Shown: one piece after another, positions 32,085-44,443 of the stretch
Numbering within the stretch: the first letter of the stretch is position 1
How the letters are laid out: the number at the start of each line of letters is the position of its first letter
Assembly (NCBI GenBank): GCA_035222895.1
Contig: JAVYIG010006396.1
Coordinates: 54,692 to 118,691 of the forward strand
Length of the DNA: 64,000 nucleotides
Direction: 5' to 3'
From: Strongylocentrotus droebachiensis
Lineage: Eukaryota; Echinodermata; Echinoidea; Camarodonta; Strongylocentrotidae
The notes under the pieces: model-generated
Seen by the model: only the letters and a program-made list of their open reading frames with translations
Database searches by the model: none
Told to the model about the DNA's origin: nothing
Position numbers and translations under genes: made by a program

Positions 32085-33381
32085 ATGGATCTTTATTCTA
32101 TGCCGGGAACGCCACTGGTGGGTGCTTATGGCAGGAGTTTTCATCTTTCAGTAGAAGTAATTACTAAATATCACCGCGTTGACTTGATTCATTATGAATG
32201 TACGATCGTTTCTCCTTCTCCATTATTTGCATGTCTAATGCCAACCCCACGACTTGTCACACGCATCTTAGCCACACTATCCTCAAAAAATGTAATAAAT
32301 CTCTTATTTTCATATGCAAAGGATGACACCGTCTCACATCTATGACATAAATGTAAATATGCATGTCAAATAATTTAATAGCTCTTCGAAGGAATTTAAT
32401 TGGAGATTGATCCGTTCATTTATGTTATCAGGAACGTGCCGGTTTCTAAAAGAAAATTACTTGGACCAGCACTTTTTCCAATGACACTTCCATAATGACT
32501 CTTCATTCTACAGTCGCATGGCATGGGTGAAGTCATTGATGGGGTCCAGCATCACGGATTTTAGGGAGGGGCGCTGGTCTGATTCGAAAGATGAAATGTG
32601 AATTGACAAAAGGCCTTGATTTGGGGCAGGATGTCGGATGTGGCCATAACATTTTATTTTCAAGTTCCCTTTCCCGTCTCTACTCTCTTTCTCTCTCTCT
32701 CTCTCCCTCTCTCTCTCTCTCTCCCTCTCTTTCTCTCTCTCTCTCTCTTTCTCTCTCTCCCTCTCTATTTCTCTTACACTCTATTTCTCTACATCTCTCT
32801 CTCTCTCTCTCTTTCCTTTCCATCTATCTTCGTTATTAGATTGAGGGCATGTGACCCCTGCCCTCCTTATCTTAGCTTATGTCATTATGTGATCATTGTC
32901 GTGTATTGTCATTGTAATTGTCATGTATTTTGCCATGCGCAGTCTTATTCTAGTTTGATCACGAGTTTCTTGCACATTACATAGACCATGATTTGAGAAG
33001 GGGTCAGTTAATTGGTAATCATAAATGCAGATTGACAACAGTAATCAGAGACTTCGGGTGAGAATGATATATTGTTAGCGGATACTTTAAGTGCACTCAT
33101 ATCCACAACGCAAGGTGCTCAAGGCGCTCCAATATTACCCGCGCTCGCGCTAGGCTACCACAGAGTTCAAGGAATTTCTCCCAACTGGCACTTATTCAAC
33201 ACCTGGATGGAGAGTGTCCAATGTAGATTGCTGCCTTTTTAAACGACAGCTTCTCCCTCGATGTGGAAAATTTCTGGTATTCATCAATATAATGTATAGA
33301 ATCATATGTGATTGACTGACTGATTCTATTAATTGGTGACATTGCAGACATAGACAATATACAGAGATACAATCTTAGAAA
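32085..33381. promoter_or_regulatory. 5' flank of receptor 33382 (duplicated unit)
   Basis: It is shared with 14565-16020 (orphan) and with parts of 55130-57670 upstream of the receptor at 57671. A (CT)n tract lies at about 32690-32815. An acceptor-like ACATTGCAG at about 33341-33349 lies about 32 bases before the ATG. No gene; the frames through the CT tract are artefacts. Confidence 0.6.
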
Positions 33382-35064
33382 ATGGCAGATTTACAATCAT
33401 TTGGGAATGGAACAGCAAGGGAAGCTGAACACCTAGATCTTAAAACAGTGCCCTTCTTCATTTTATCTCTTGTTCTTTCCTCTCTTCTAAATGGAGCTGT
33501 ACTGATTGTCATATATCATCAGCAAAACCTCCAAGATTACATGCGAGTTCTCTACCAGATTTTGACAGCATCAGATTTGATCTTTGGAATAAGCTGGAGT
33601 CTTTGGAGCATGCTCTGGTTTTCATTCAGTGACCACAAGACATGCTCGGTCGCCAGTATGGTTTTTCCATTCCTGACTTTCGTTGCGCTCTGGTCCGTCA
33701 TGGCATGCCTTTGTGGTATCAGCTTCAACCTCTATCTCCTAGTCACAAGGCCTCTCCGTTATAACACAATCGTAACGAGAAAAAGATTCTTCTGTATACT
33801 TGCAGGCACTTACTTGGTGGTAGTGCTGGCTTGTGAAATCCTGTTTCCTGTCCCACAATCACCCTTTATTCTCATCCTCATTGAGCAATGTCAAACTCCG
33901 CTAATACGGCAAAATGCGGTAGAAAGTATCCTCTATGCTTATGAAGCTTTCCCTGTATGCGTAACGATGTTTTGTACGACCGTCATTTATGTCAAGTTAC
34001 TGTTCATTGCAAGGCAGAAAGCAAATGAGGTTGAGAGCTTAGGACCCCGAGCTAACGTCGCCGAAAATTTAGGGATGGACCAAAAACTTGCTCAGCCGCA
34101 GAATCGAGCCGACCGAAATATTGATTGCAACGCCTTAAGGCCCGGTCACACAGAGAGGACGCATGGGGAACGCACCGTCAGCGCATTGGAAAATTGCAAT
34201 TTTGGCCAGTGCGTTGTCGTGCGCCCAACTTTTGTCGGACAGCGAGCTGACACCAAATAGCGTGTTGCTAGCGCGCTGAGCGCATACAGGGCGCATACAG
34301 GGCGCATACAGTGCGCATACAGACCGTACACAGAGCGCACATGATAACAACTTCCACGAATGCACAGCGTGTTGCTAGCGCGCTGGACGAATGGTCCACG
34401 GATGCACCGCGTTCTACGACGCACGGCCAGCGCATTGGAAATCGGAAAATGCCGTGTTCCTAACTTTTGTCATAATTTTGGAAAAGCTAGCGAGCTGACA
34501 CAAAATGCACAGCGTGTTAGTAGCTAGCGCGCTGTGCGTATACAGGGCGTGTGATCCGCGTATGTCTGGCGCTGGTCTAGCGCGCTCCAGGAGAGGTCTG
34601 GCGTGCCTTTGGCGTGTACATTCATGCGTCGAGCTCCGCGCACACTTTTGAGCATGCTCAAAAAATCCCGACGCACACAGCGAATGACGACGAATGCATA
34701 GCGTGGGTCCAGCGCGCTCGACGAACGAGTAACGAATGATGACGCACGCCTAGCGAACGACAACGCACTGGCCCAAATCGCAAATTTCCAATGCGCTGGC
34801 CGTGCGTTCCCCATGCGTCCCCTCTGTGTGACCGGGCCTTTACGTCGACAGAGGAGACGATTCAAAGGATTAGTTACGATTCTCCTTTTAACGTGTTCTT
34901 TCTTTATCGCATGGATACCTTTCCTTTTCAATGGCATCAACATGAATAAGACACTGATGATTATTTTTGACTTCTTTCCATTGAGTAACACCTGGATACA
35001 GCCCATCGTGTACTTGTTGACGAATCCTGAAGGAAGGGGGCTATTATTGCAGTTTGTAAGGTGA
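33382..35064 (+). pseudogene. Rhodopsin-like GPCR split by a MITE in intracellular loop 3
   Basis: The frame from ATG 33382 encodes TM1 to TM5 and most of loop 3: N9-G-T sequon, D65 in TM2, C88, NLY 116-118 followed by RPLRY, and loop-2 cysteine in EQCQT. At codon 252 (TTA, 34135-34137) a 702-bp element begins and supplies a stop at 34258-34260. After the element the second TTA (34840-34842) resumes the same frame with a basic RRQRRRFKG, TM6 (AWIP) and TM7 (QPIVY), ending at 35064. Outside the insert I see no other defect, and a host gene of about 325 codons would be intact without it. The insertion is therefore recent and could be polymorphic. As assembled, TM6 and TM7 are not made unless the element is spliced out. 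Confidence 0.9.
34138..34839. mobile_element. Harbinger-type MITE (AGGCCCGGTCACAC ends), 702 bp, copy 1
   Basis: The ends AGGCCCGGTCACACAGAGAG and, inverted, AGGCCCGGTCACACAGAGGG are flanked by TTA on both sides (34135-34137, 34840-34842). The uninterrupted paralogue at about 58410 shows the empty site. The interior is rich in GCGCATACAG, AGCGTGTTGCTAGCGCGCTG and GACGCA words, many in inverted pairs. No transposase. The near-identical second copy is at 36416-37109. Confidence 0.92.
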
Positions 35065-35464
35065 TGCCGAGCTAATGATGAGCCATTGACATGGTAAAAC
35101 CATTTCGAAATATGTAGCGTTGTGATCGTTCGAAGAAAAATTTGGTACATGGATGAAAATCTTAAACATGGAAACAAAATAAACTTCTGTGTTAAGAACT
35201 AATTACGCATAACTGATTTGGCTCAAAATCATTTAATAGTGGTTTAATGGACTCACTGTAATTGTCCTCACAAAACGATTTTGCAACGTATAGGTATTGT
35301 TAAAGATAAAGGTGAGTTCGTTTTTTTGTTAAGTTAATTCTCACAGGATCAAACGAAAATTACACTACATGTTCAGATTACAAATAAATGTCATTTGCCA
35401 AACAATTTTGGTAGAAAATGTATACTGGCTGAGTAATGAGCATAAAAAGATTAGTAAATCAAGG
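35065..35464. terminator. Receptor 3' UTR with poly-A signal
   Basis: AATAAA at 35178-35183 lies about 115 bases after the stop at 35064. The equivalent position after the receptor at 57671 also has AATAAA (61919-61924). No gene in the rest. Confidence 0.5.
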
Positions 35465-35680
35465 TTAGTAGCCCCGACACCATTTGTGTGGTATCATATA
35501 CATCTTTCTGTGTACCATGCTTGTTACTTTACCAAGACTGGGCCAAATTTATTATGATTTTGATGACTCTACAATTTTGCAGTACACACTAATACTTACA
35601 AGCTACATGATCAACTTTTTCTGATCCGTTCCACACCTTTTCTTTCACATATGACAGAACTCACCTTTATCTTTAATCCG
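35465..35680. repeat. Dispersed repeat C, copy 3
   Basis: It matches 7745-7990 and 30390-30600 (CATATACATCTTTCTGTGTAC, TTTGATGACTCTACAATTTTGCAG and following). Confidence 0.65.
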
Positions 35681-36415
35681 GCCCGCTTAGGCTCCATCAT
35701 CTCAAAAATCCTTAAACCAGATTTAATTCACGAATTCAATATCGTTTTTATATAAGAAATGTTCGACGCAAGACACCCTACAAATCTCATTGTTAAATAT
35801 ACTTGTAGTATTATGATAATGATGATAATAATAATAATAATAATTATAACAATAATATTCCTAGAGAGCTCATATCACAAATATGTCTATATTGTCGAAA
35901 ACAGCAGGGACCTACAGAATGAAAAGAATGGCAAGGTATACTGTCGGCGTTGAGGTTGTGTTATTAGGGACTTTTAGAAATGCACGTCAAGAGCTTTGAC
36001 TGCAACGTGTGACGTCATTTTAAGGCACTGCGCCTGCGTCACGTGGTCTCAGTCGGCGATCGAGAATGCGTCAACCTTGATTTTCCTAAATCTAGTACAT
36101 GCAATACATACATACATTATTGACATTTATAAAGCGCCTTTACATGCTGAAATGTGTAGAACAGGTGTCACATGCACCTGTTCTACACATATTTACATAT
36201 TAGCAGTGAAGGGATGTTCTTTTGTTGAGGGTAGAATGAGGAATGTCCTCTTTCTTTGTCCGTGATGTTTATTGTGTTACTTCCTGCATGCATATCGTCG
36301 AGTGCAATCTAAAAGATTTCTAATTGTAGCCAACATGGGCAGTTAAGTACGTTGACACGCATGATCAGTCGGCGTTCGTCGTGTTCTCGTTCACTCATTC
36401 TAAAAGTCCCTATTA
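35681..36415. other. Receptor 3' flank, paralogous to 62330-62520, plus LINE-tail-like sequence
   Basis: 35705-35880 (AAACCAGATTTAATTCACGAA...) matches 62340-62520. A GATAAT/AATAAT microsatellite lies near 35815-35845. TTGACATTTATAAAGCGCC at about 36119 resembles the LINE/SINE tail found at 13300. ACAGGTGTCACATGCACCTGT near 36165 is a small palindrome. No gene. Confidence 0.5.
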
Positions 36416-37109
36416 AGGCCCGGTCACACAGAGAGGACGCATGGGGAACGCACGGCCAGCGCATGGGAAATTTGCAATGGTGGCCAGTGCGTTGTCGTGC
36501 GCCCAACTTTTGTCGAAGCTACAGCGAGCTGACACCAAATGCATAGCGTGTTGCTAGCGCGCTGTGCGCATACAGGGCGCATACAGTGCGCATACAGACC
36601 GTACACAGAGCGCACATGATAACAACGTCCACGAATGCACAGCGTGTTGCTAGCGCGCTGGACGAATGGTCCACGCATGCACCGCGTTCTACGACGCACG
36701 GGCCGCGCATTGGAAATCGGAAAATGCCATGTGCCTAACTTTTGTCATAACTTTGGAAAAGCTAGCGAGCTGACAAAAAATGCACAGCGTGTAGCTAGCG
36801 CGCTGTGCGTATACAGGGCGTGTGCTCCGCGTATGTCTGGCGCTGGTATAGCGCGCTCCACGCATGTCTGGCGTGCCTTTGGCGTGTACATTCATGCGTC
36901 GAGCTCCGCGCACACTTTTGAGCATGCTCAAAAAATCCCGACGCACACAGCGAATGACGACGAATGCATAGCGTGGGTCCAGCGCGCTCGACGAACGAGT
37001 AACGAATGATGACGCACGCCTAGCGAACGACAACGCACTGGCCCAAATCGCAAATTTCCAATGCGCTGGCCGTGCGTCCCCCATGCGTCCCCTCTGTGTG
37101 ACCGGGCCT
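36416..37109. mobile_element. Harbinger-type MITE (AGGCCCGGTCACAC ends), copy 2
   Basis: TTA duplications lie at 36413-36415 and 37110-37112. The sequence is nearly the same as 34138-34839 except for small indels, for example one fewer GCGCATACAG unit near the left end. Frames on both strands are repeat artefacts. Confidence 0.92.
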
Positions 37110-37112
37110 TTA

Positions 37113-37920
37113 TGAGCTCATTGGGCGCGCGACACGGCAACGATACAGAGGCTTGACTACTAATACACAGGATCTATGTTTGCGCAGTGTTTGTATAACA
37201 TTGTATGCTCCTATGCCATACGCATCCAGTCATACCAGCACATTTAACAAATAATTTTGTCTACCAAGTAAGTAATTACTTTTAACTTGTTATATGTATA
37301 TAAGAACAGCAAGAACATAAGAGCAAGTTGCATAGCGTTATACGCGAAATGGAAGAATTAATACATCATAATGGCCTGTCGGTTTTGGCAGATAAATTAC
37401 AAAGTTTCTATCGTGTATAGTCTGCACAAAAAGCTAATGTTTAAATCAGCTTTACGATCCATGTTTATATTACGCCATCATCTGTTAAGTTTATCTAGTC
37501 AATGTAGCTATATCGAATTTCAGGAGAAAGAAGAAACTTTTTTACGAAGAAGTAAAAAGATGTTGTCACTTTGTCTCTTTGTCCATCAATTCTTCGAGAT
37601 CTCAATGCAGCTAAATCATGTATACTGTACTATGCTTGGACAGTTCCTCTGTTGATTTTCACATGGTATTTTAGATTGACTTTATATTTTGTTTACAGCT
37701 TTTTTTTACAGGTGACGGGACATGATTCAATTACTATAATTAAACAAAAGTATTGTCATCATGAGCAAAACCTATCCCTCTACTATTTAATCGCTCCGGT
37801 CGATGCTTTCAACATCATTAATGCTTCTGATATATAACAATATTACCATTCAAACCGCTAAATCAATTGATATTTTGATCGGGCTAGAGATGGATCCATG
37901 ATTTTGTATTTAAAAAAAAA
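37113..37920. other. Duplicated flank, no gene
   Basis: 37500-37910 matches parts of 62560-62770 and 63780-63976, downstream of the receptor at 57671. The small frames are not conserved between the copies. Confidence 0.6.
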
Positions 37921-38110
37921 AGGGGGGGGGGGGTGTTACACCCACAAATGTAATAACGCCCACAAATGTAATAACACTTTACCCACAAATGTAATAACAC
38001 CCACAAATGTAATAACACTTTACCCACAAATGTAATAATTTCACCCACAAATGTAATAATTTTGAATCACCCACAAATGTAATAATGACTTTACCAACAA
38101 ATGTAATACA
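37921..38110. repeat. Minisatellite A, copy 2
   Basis: A poly-G run is followed by TGTTACACCCACAAATG and about eight CCCACAAATGTAATAA units, in the same orientation as 6485-6735. The window end (63979 on) shows the same poly-G junction after the same flank, so another copy may begin there. Confidence 0.9.
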
Positions 38111-38430
38111 TTTGAAGGGATATTTTGTCGAATTTGTTCAAAAATAAAACCCTGTAATAAAGCATGGGTATAGCGCGCAGTCTTTACTCCAGACCCGGTT
38201 ATTTCAAAAATTTAAAAAATCTTCAAAACTAAGACCCCATAATCCTTTTCCTGTGGAATAACACGAGAATCGAGCGTAGTCTTTCCTCCAGACCCGGTTA
38301 TTCAAAAGTATAAAAAAAAAACTTTTAAACTAAGACCCCACCATCTTCCAAACTAAGACCCGGTAATAAAGCATGGGTTTAGAGCTTAGTCTTTACTTCA
38401 GACTCGGTTATTTAAAAAAAAAAAAATCTC
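38111..38430. repeat. Minisatellite B, copy 2
   Basis: Three units with CCAGACCCGGTTATT (about 38192, 38293 and a diverged one at 38398), in the same order after minisatellite A as at 6736-7320. Confidence 0.85.
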
Positions 38431-38494
38431 ATTCCTATGGAATAACCACTGATCTCTACGGAAAAATCTGGATATCCGATTGGCCAATCACAGT

Positions 38495-38606
38495 GACGCG
38501 GGTCGGCCGCCATTTTACCACTCACAGAAAACATCGAGCGAACGCTATTTTCTACTTGTTGTATATGTAATTCATCGCTTGAGACTCGTGAATAAATTGA
38601 CGGAAA
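38495..38606 (+). promoter_or_regulatory. Probable promoter/5' UTR of the THAP-transposase gene
   Basis: A locally GC-rich patch contains GGCCGCCATTTTACC at 38505-38519. GCCGCCATTTT is the reverse complement of the YY1 core AAAATGGCGGC, which commonly marks TATA-less animal promoters near the transcription start. The ATG follows about 90 bases later. Confidence 0.45.
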
Positions 38607-41600
38607 ATGCCTGCATGTGCAGCTGTAAACTGCACAAATCGGCAGTTCAAAGGTTGTGGACTAACATTTCACCTGTAAGTACGACTCATAATGCGTAGTA
38701 ATGTAAGAAATTTTAAAGATAAATCACCTGCTCTGCCATAGAGTGGTGTGGCTTGTACGACTGTGTGTGTACCCACATGTAGTGTTTTCTGTTGGTACGG
38801 ACGCTATTCTAGAATTAGATTGAGAAATTGAGATGTCACGCCACCAATACCCACTACATTAATTTCATTATTATTCAATGTTATTATTATTATTATTCAA
38901 TATTATATCCTACGCCAGTTACGGCTCCTAACTCACTAGACACACTAATTTCCAAAATAAGATCTCAAACAAAAAGGTAATTTTGTGACTGTTTAAGTAA
39001 TTTTAATATCAGTGAAGCAAACTCAAATTTAAAACTTGAAGTCCGATTTAGAATCCATGAATTTCATCACCATGTCCAAAATAACCTGGCATATGTGTGT
39101 CGAGTCACTGAGTGCAATCCAGGCCGGACCAGGGGCAGGGCTAGCAGTGAAAGCTCTGTGGTTTATGAAAAGTGGTAATTGAACCACAAAGCTGCACATG
39201 GGATGCACATTATAGCCTAGATCTATGCTCTCATAAGTGTGACTGTGAGTGGATGTCAACAAACTAATTTGGAATTAGGTCTTCGTATCACTTATCCCCA
39301 AGCACTGTGAACTGTGCAAACCACCCCCTTAGTGTTTGATAAAGGGATCAATTCCCTCCCATGCCTTCTTAAAATTTAGAAAATCTGATAACTGAAAAGA
39401 TAAAAAGAATAGAAATAGAATATTTGCATAATTGGAAATTGCTTTCATTTTTTCACGTCAAAATTTCATGAGGAATGTGTATATTATAGTATTGATGTGG
39501 AGTTTGCATGTACGAAGGTTCGTAATGTTTCATCACTCTGAAGCTGAGATTCAGATTAAGAATTAGATAGCTTGAAAAGTCCTGTCCCTTCATGGTTAAT
39601 TCAAGTGACTGAGTAATTCTTGTTATCACATAGAACCCCACTATTCATTTTTTTTTTCATTTCTTACATGTATGCAGGTTTCCGTTCAGCCGTCAAGAGG
39701 TACTACTGCAGTATGGTTAGTGAACATGAGGCGGGATCGATGGATACCAACCCGGAGGTCAGTCCTCTGTTCTGACCACTTTAAAGCAGAGTGCTTTGAC
39801 AACACTGGACAAACAACTCGTCTGAAGGAAGATTCCGTTCCCACAATTTTCCATTTTCCAAGCCATTTGCAGAAGGTATGTATCTTACATTACCATCACA
39901 CATTCTCCCTCCTCCCCCCCCCCCTCAAAAAAAAATAAGAAGAAAGAAGTAATGAACATGCCTTATTCATTACTTTGATTTTTTTTTTTTTTTTTGGGGG
40001 GGGGAGGTAGAATATAAACCAGTGATATACCAGAAGTGACAAACTATGTCTCCTATCAATTCTAACAATGTTTGCTAAAATTGAGTTCACCTATGTATGT
40101 TTACGATAAAACTGGTTTTATAGCAGTGGCAGATCCAGGAATTTGAAATGTGGAGGGGGGGTGCCAGCAGCAAGGGAGCGGAGGGTGTGGGAGGAGGGGA
40201 GGGGGGTATCCCCCTCCCACAGTAAAATTCACAAAACAGAAAAATTAAGGGGGCGCGCGCCCTTGGCGCCCCTGCCTGGATCCGCCACTGTGTAGTGAAT
40301 CAATATTATAGACCATAGTGCATGTAACAGTATATGAACATGATGTCCATGTTGCGTTGGTTGAAAAATTGAAGAAATTCTTTTAAGTAAAACTTTGAAA
40401 GAGTACTAAATAAAACAGAAATTGTTCTAGTAGGGCACTAAATTAATTGCATAAAAATCTTCAACAGATGATTTCATCTGTAATAGAAGATGTTTTTAGC
40501 CGCAACCTCATGAAAGACCTGGTATATGAATTAAGTGCTTTTTTTTTAATGGATATAATTTTTCCCCAAAACTGTCAGTTTTGAGATTGCGTATTTGTTT
40601 TTGCTTTGTTTTGTTTTTTATCTTGAGTAGGCCTATGTGAATTAATTAAATTTCCTTGATTCACTTTTTTTTTTTGCTTTGCTTTGTTCTGCTTTGCTTC
40701 ACTACTTTTGTACTGAAATAATATAACATGCAAGGTAATAAATACAGCTATTTGCAATCGTATGAATGTGGTGTACATTTTATTAGTATCTTGATGTAAA
40801 TAATTATTTTTTTTGTTTTAATTTTGTGAAGGAAAAAAAAAAGAGTCCTTAGATATGATAAGTCCAAAATTTGATTCCTGTTGCCATTTTTTGTAAGGTT
40901 ATATTTATATTACATTATAATGTTTTCTCATACTTTTCCCTCCAGATCACAAAAGCTTCCAGAAAACCACCAAAGGCAAGGAACTCAGACGTTGGAAAAG
41001 CAGAAACGGAAGCCACGCCAGAGTCACCCAAGTCATCCAGCATATATACAGATCACTCCTACTCTACACTACAAAGTCCTAGAGCAGTAAAAAGGAAGCT
41101 AGATGGAGCTGTAGACCAAATTGATCATCTCCAGAAGAAGGTGAAGACCCTGCAGCAAAAGTCGCGTAGATTGAGAAAGAAAGTCACAGATCTGCAGGAG
41201 GTTGTGGACACATTGAGGGACAAAAACATGCTTTCAGCGAATGGGGCAGAAATCCTTTCAAAGACTTATTCGGATGTCCCAGCAGATATAATGAAAAGGA
41301 TGGTGGCAGATAAGTCCAGTGGGAAACTAAGTAGGAAAGCATATCCCCCAGCGCTGAGAGCCTTGCACTAACTTTGAACTTTTATAGTGCAAAAGCATAC
41401 AGATACGTGAGAAAATGTTTCAACTTTGCCTAGCTACCCCATCCATCAGTTATCAGGCAGTGGTACTCTGGAGTAAAAGGGGAACCAGGGTTCACCGAGG
41501 AGTCGTTTTCTGCTCTGAGGCTGAAGGTACAGCAAGCCAAGGACAAAGGAAATGAAGTTGTCTGTGCCCTCATGATGGATGAGATGGCCATCAAGAAACA

Positions 41601-43243
41601 AATTGAATGGGACGGCTCAAAGTTTCACGGATATGTAGACGTAGGCGTCGATATTCAAGATGACACAACTCCGCCTGCTCATGATGCTCTCGTTCTGATG
41701 GTTGTGGCTCTGAACAGCAATTGGAAGCTTCCGGTCGGTATTTCCTTGTGAACGGTTTGTCTGGAGCAGAAAGGGCCAACCTTGTCCAGCAATGCCTGAC
41801 ACGTCTCCATGATGTCGGCGTCAACTGTGTCTCACTGACATGTGACGGTCCATCCTGTCATTTCAAAATGATGGAAGAGCTGGGAGCAGCAATGAAACTA
41901 CTAACAATGGACCCTAGCTTCCCTCACCCTGCAGACTCGAATCAACGCGTGCATGTCCTCCTAGATATATACCACATGCTTAAGCTTATCCGGAACACAC
42001 TGGCATCTGGATTGATCATCACAGATCGTGAGGGGGGAAGATCTCGTGGACATTCATCAAGGAACTTCATAAACTCCAAGACGAGGAAGGGCTTCATCTA
42101 CCTCAATTCAAGGGATCAGAAGCTACCATTGAATTCATCCGTTACATTGATCATCTTTTTGACATCATGAATTCAAGGAACCCACTGGCCCGTAACTTCA
42201 AGGCTCCAATGAGGAAGGAAAATGAGAAGTCGTGGAGGACATTTCTCGAAGAAGCCTACACGTATCTCTCTGGACTGAGACACTCGGATGGCCAACCAAT
42301 GCATCAGTCAAGAAGGAAGACTCCCTTCATTGGCTTCCTTGCAGGGATTAAGAGTGTGATCGCTCTCTATGACAGCTTGGTTAGTTGCAAGGCACCAAAG
42401 CTTAGATATCTTCTTACGTACAAGCTCAGTCAGGATCATCTTGAGCTGTTTTTCTGTGCCGTGAGATCTGCTGGTGGCACCAATAACAATCCAACAGCTA
42501 GACAGTTTCAGGCTATCTACAAACGGCTCCTTGTACGACATGAAATAGAAGGACAAGGGGGTAACTGCATTGCACAGGAGAATACTCCAATCCTTCATGT
42601 ATCAAGTTCTAGACCGCATGGAAAGGCACATTATACAGACGAGGATGACATGCTTCTCATCAGGAGATATGATCTCGAAGACCGCGCTCCAAGTGCAGAA
42701 GACCACGACTATGCAGATGTTCCCAACTACTTGCAGTTGTCTCCTGTAATCGATGCAGCTATCGGATACATGGGTGGATGTGTGGTGAAGATGGTGAAGC
42801 GACGGATCATTTGCCCTGAATGTCGAGCCACTTTGACTTCCGTCAACATGGATGCAGGTGGTGGACTCCTGAAGAAGAAAAATCGAGGCGGACTTGTCAA
42901 ACCATCAGATGATGTTATCACAGTGTGCAGAGCGGCTGAGCGTTGCGTTCAAAGACTGCTTCATTCCACGGACAGCGCTCTACCTCAGTCAACAGGGATT
43001 GCATCTGCGTTATCAACTGCAGTTCTTCATGATGTTGGATCTCGGCAGATGTTCATGCAGCTCACCGACCACATGCTAGATTGCCCACCAGACCATAACC
43101 ACGTCTTCATTCTTATCAAGTGTATTGCAGCATGTTACATCAAAATACGTATGCACCATCTTGCCAAACGCTTCAATGAGAAGATGACAGGGCCCACACT
43201 TCGCAAGCAGTTGACAAAGCTCATCTTGCACAGGCATGAATAA
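38607..43243 (+). pseudogene. THAP9/P-element-like transposase gene, three exons, several frame breaks
   Basis: Exon 1 (38607-38674) encodes MPACAAVNCTNRQFKGCG, the C2 start of a THAP zinc finger, and ends at CACCT|GTAAGT. Exon 2 (39678-39875, TGCAG|G ... AAG|GTATG) has DRW, SVLCSDHF and VPTIFHFP, the rest of the finger including C-x-x-H. Exon 3 starts at 40946 with a linker, then a coiled coil (DHLQKKVKTLQQKSRRLRKK). The P-element transposase core follows: YSAKAYRYVRK, MMDEMAIKKQ (acidic residue), LLDIYHMLKLIRN and LELFFCAVRSAGG with NNNPTARQF. Breaks: one in exon 2 near 39700, one near 41345, TAG at 41431-41433, one near 41745 and one near 42040 in a G run. The last 358 codons (42167-43243) are uninterrupted. 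It may be a domesticated THAP9-like gene that decayed, or a dead P-type transposon. Confidence 0.85.
40124..40290. mobile_element. Small palindromic MITE (CAGTGGCGGATCCAGG type) in an intron
   Basis: The ends CAGTGGCAGATCCAGG and CCTGGATCCGCCACTG are inverted, and GGAGGGGG faces CCCCCTCCC inside. This terminal motif is widespread in animal genomes. No perfect target duplication was seen. It lies in intron 2 of the THAP gene. Confidence 0.75.
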
Positions 43244-44443
43244 TTTCAGTTGTGCATTTCTTGCAGGGATAGAGCATATATGTACCTCTCTAATGCCACT
43301 GTTTTGTTAAACTGAAATTTGTTTATAGCAGTTTGAAAAGGTTTACTTCGTGGTGCTACTACTAATGTTCAAACAAGCCTTTTTCAACGTGATGTCTTGC
43401 ATAGCTTTCGGTACAATTGGAGGGCTTAAATCAATTGAAACCACTATTAAAGATGTGACCTCAGTGCCCCTTTTCAAAAATCACTTTTTGGTCTTGGACA
43501 TTGTATGACCTTACGAGATCTTCTTATTTCGATTGTTAAATAAAAATTTGCCGTCGAGAAAGGTGGTGTTGTCCTAACATGAAATTTAAGGGTTTCAGTT
43601 GGCACCATGCTATGTAAATGTCTGGCATATCTCTGTGATGGTGAACTTATAGTGAATTTTCATGCACATGAGTCGATATTTCAAAGGCAGCTGATCATTA
43701 CTGACTACAGGACATGTTTTTGTTTACCAAAAAGAAAGAGGCTGTTATCAGGCTTTTCTTTGATGCTGTATGTTGTCTTCATGTTAGTATGGTGCAGTTT
43801 CCATTATTTGCCCTTTTCCCTTAGTGTGTACCAATCACCTAAAAATAACTTGTATACAGCTGGAATGTATAAAATCAACCTCAAAACACTTTACCTGTCC
43901 TTCTGTGGGTTGACTGTACGGTTAATGAGTATGAAGATTATAAAGGATAACATAAAACCCCCTTGCACGGAACCCAACTCCTGCATTTGGTTCAGCACGG
44001 GCCATTATTCTAAAAAAGGCAAAAGGGTGCATGAACGAGTCTCCTCACAAGTCGCTGTTTCGTTTATTGGGATTATATCTTAACTTGCAATATCTCGTTA
44101 TAGAAACAACATTTGAAGCTCACATTTCGAATATGGTATATAGTGACATGGAACCTCTAATGTACAGAGCAAAATATTTTTTAGTGATTGGTACATTTTA
44201 AGCTGTTCTCTGTTATATGCATGTCATGCATTGTGAATGAAGTATATTTCCATTGTAAATACCATGGACTCTAGTATTCTAGTTATGTACTTGCTCAAAG
44301 TTTTATGAATGTTTCATGCATCAGGAGAGAGAAATTAAATTACATTGGTTTAGGTACACAGAGTTAACTCATAAATTTGAAATATGGGACTATTTCTTTG
44401 CTTTGGTTGATGCAATACATTATGCTTTGTGAGAGTATCTGAC
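43244..44443. other. 3' region of the THAP gene and intergenic sequence
   Basis: A 158-codon frame at 43607-44083 has no recognisable domain. AATAAA-like ATTAAATAAA at about 43535 could serve as a poly-A signal. Nothing else recognised. Confidence 0.4.

Noticed and set aside
34524..35177. 217-codon minus-strand frame
   Set aside because: Antisense shadow of the receptor end plus the MITE; it exists only because of the insertion.
36424..37084. Arginine/alanine-rich frames on both strands
   Set aside because: They lie entirely inside MITE copy 2 and reflect its GCGC repeats.
40124..40290. hAT target duplication for the CAGTGGCGGATCC MITE
   Set aside because: The flanking bases (TTTATAG and TGTAGTGA) do not match as a perfect duplication, so no superfamily call was made.
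43607..44083. 158-codon frame after the THAP gene
   Set aside because: No domain, no homology to the transposase C-terminus, likely chance in AT-rich 3' sequence.
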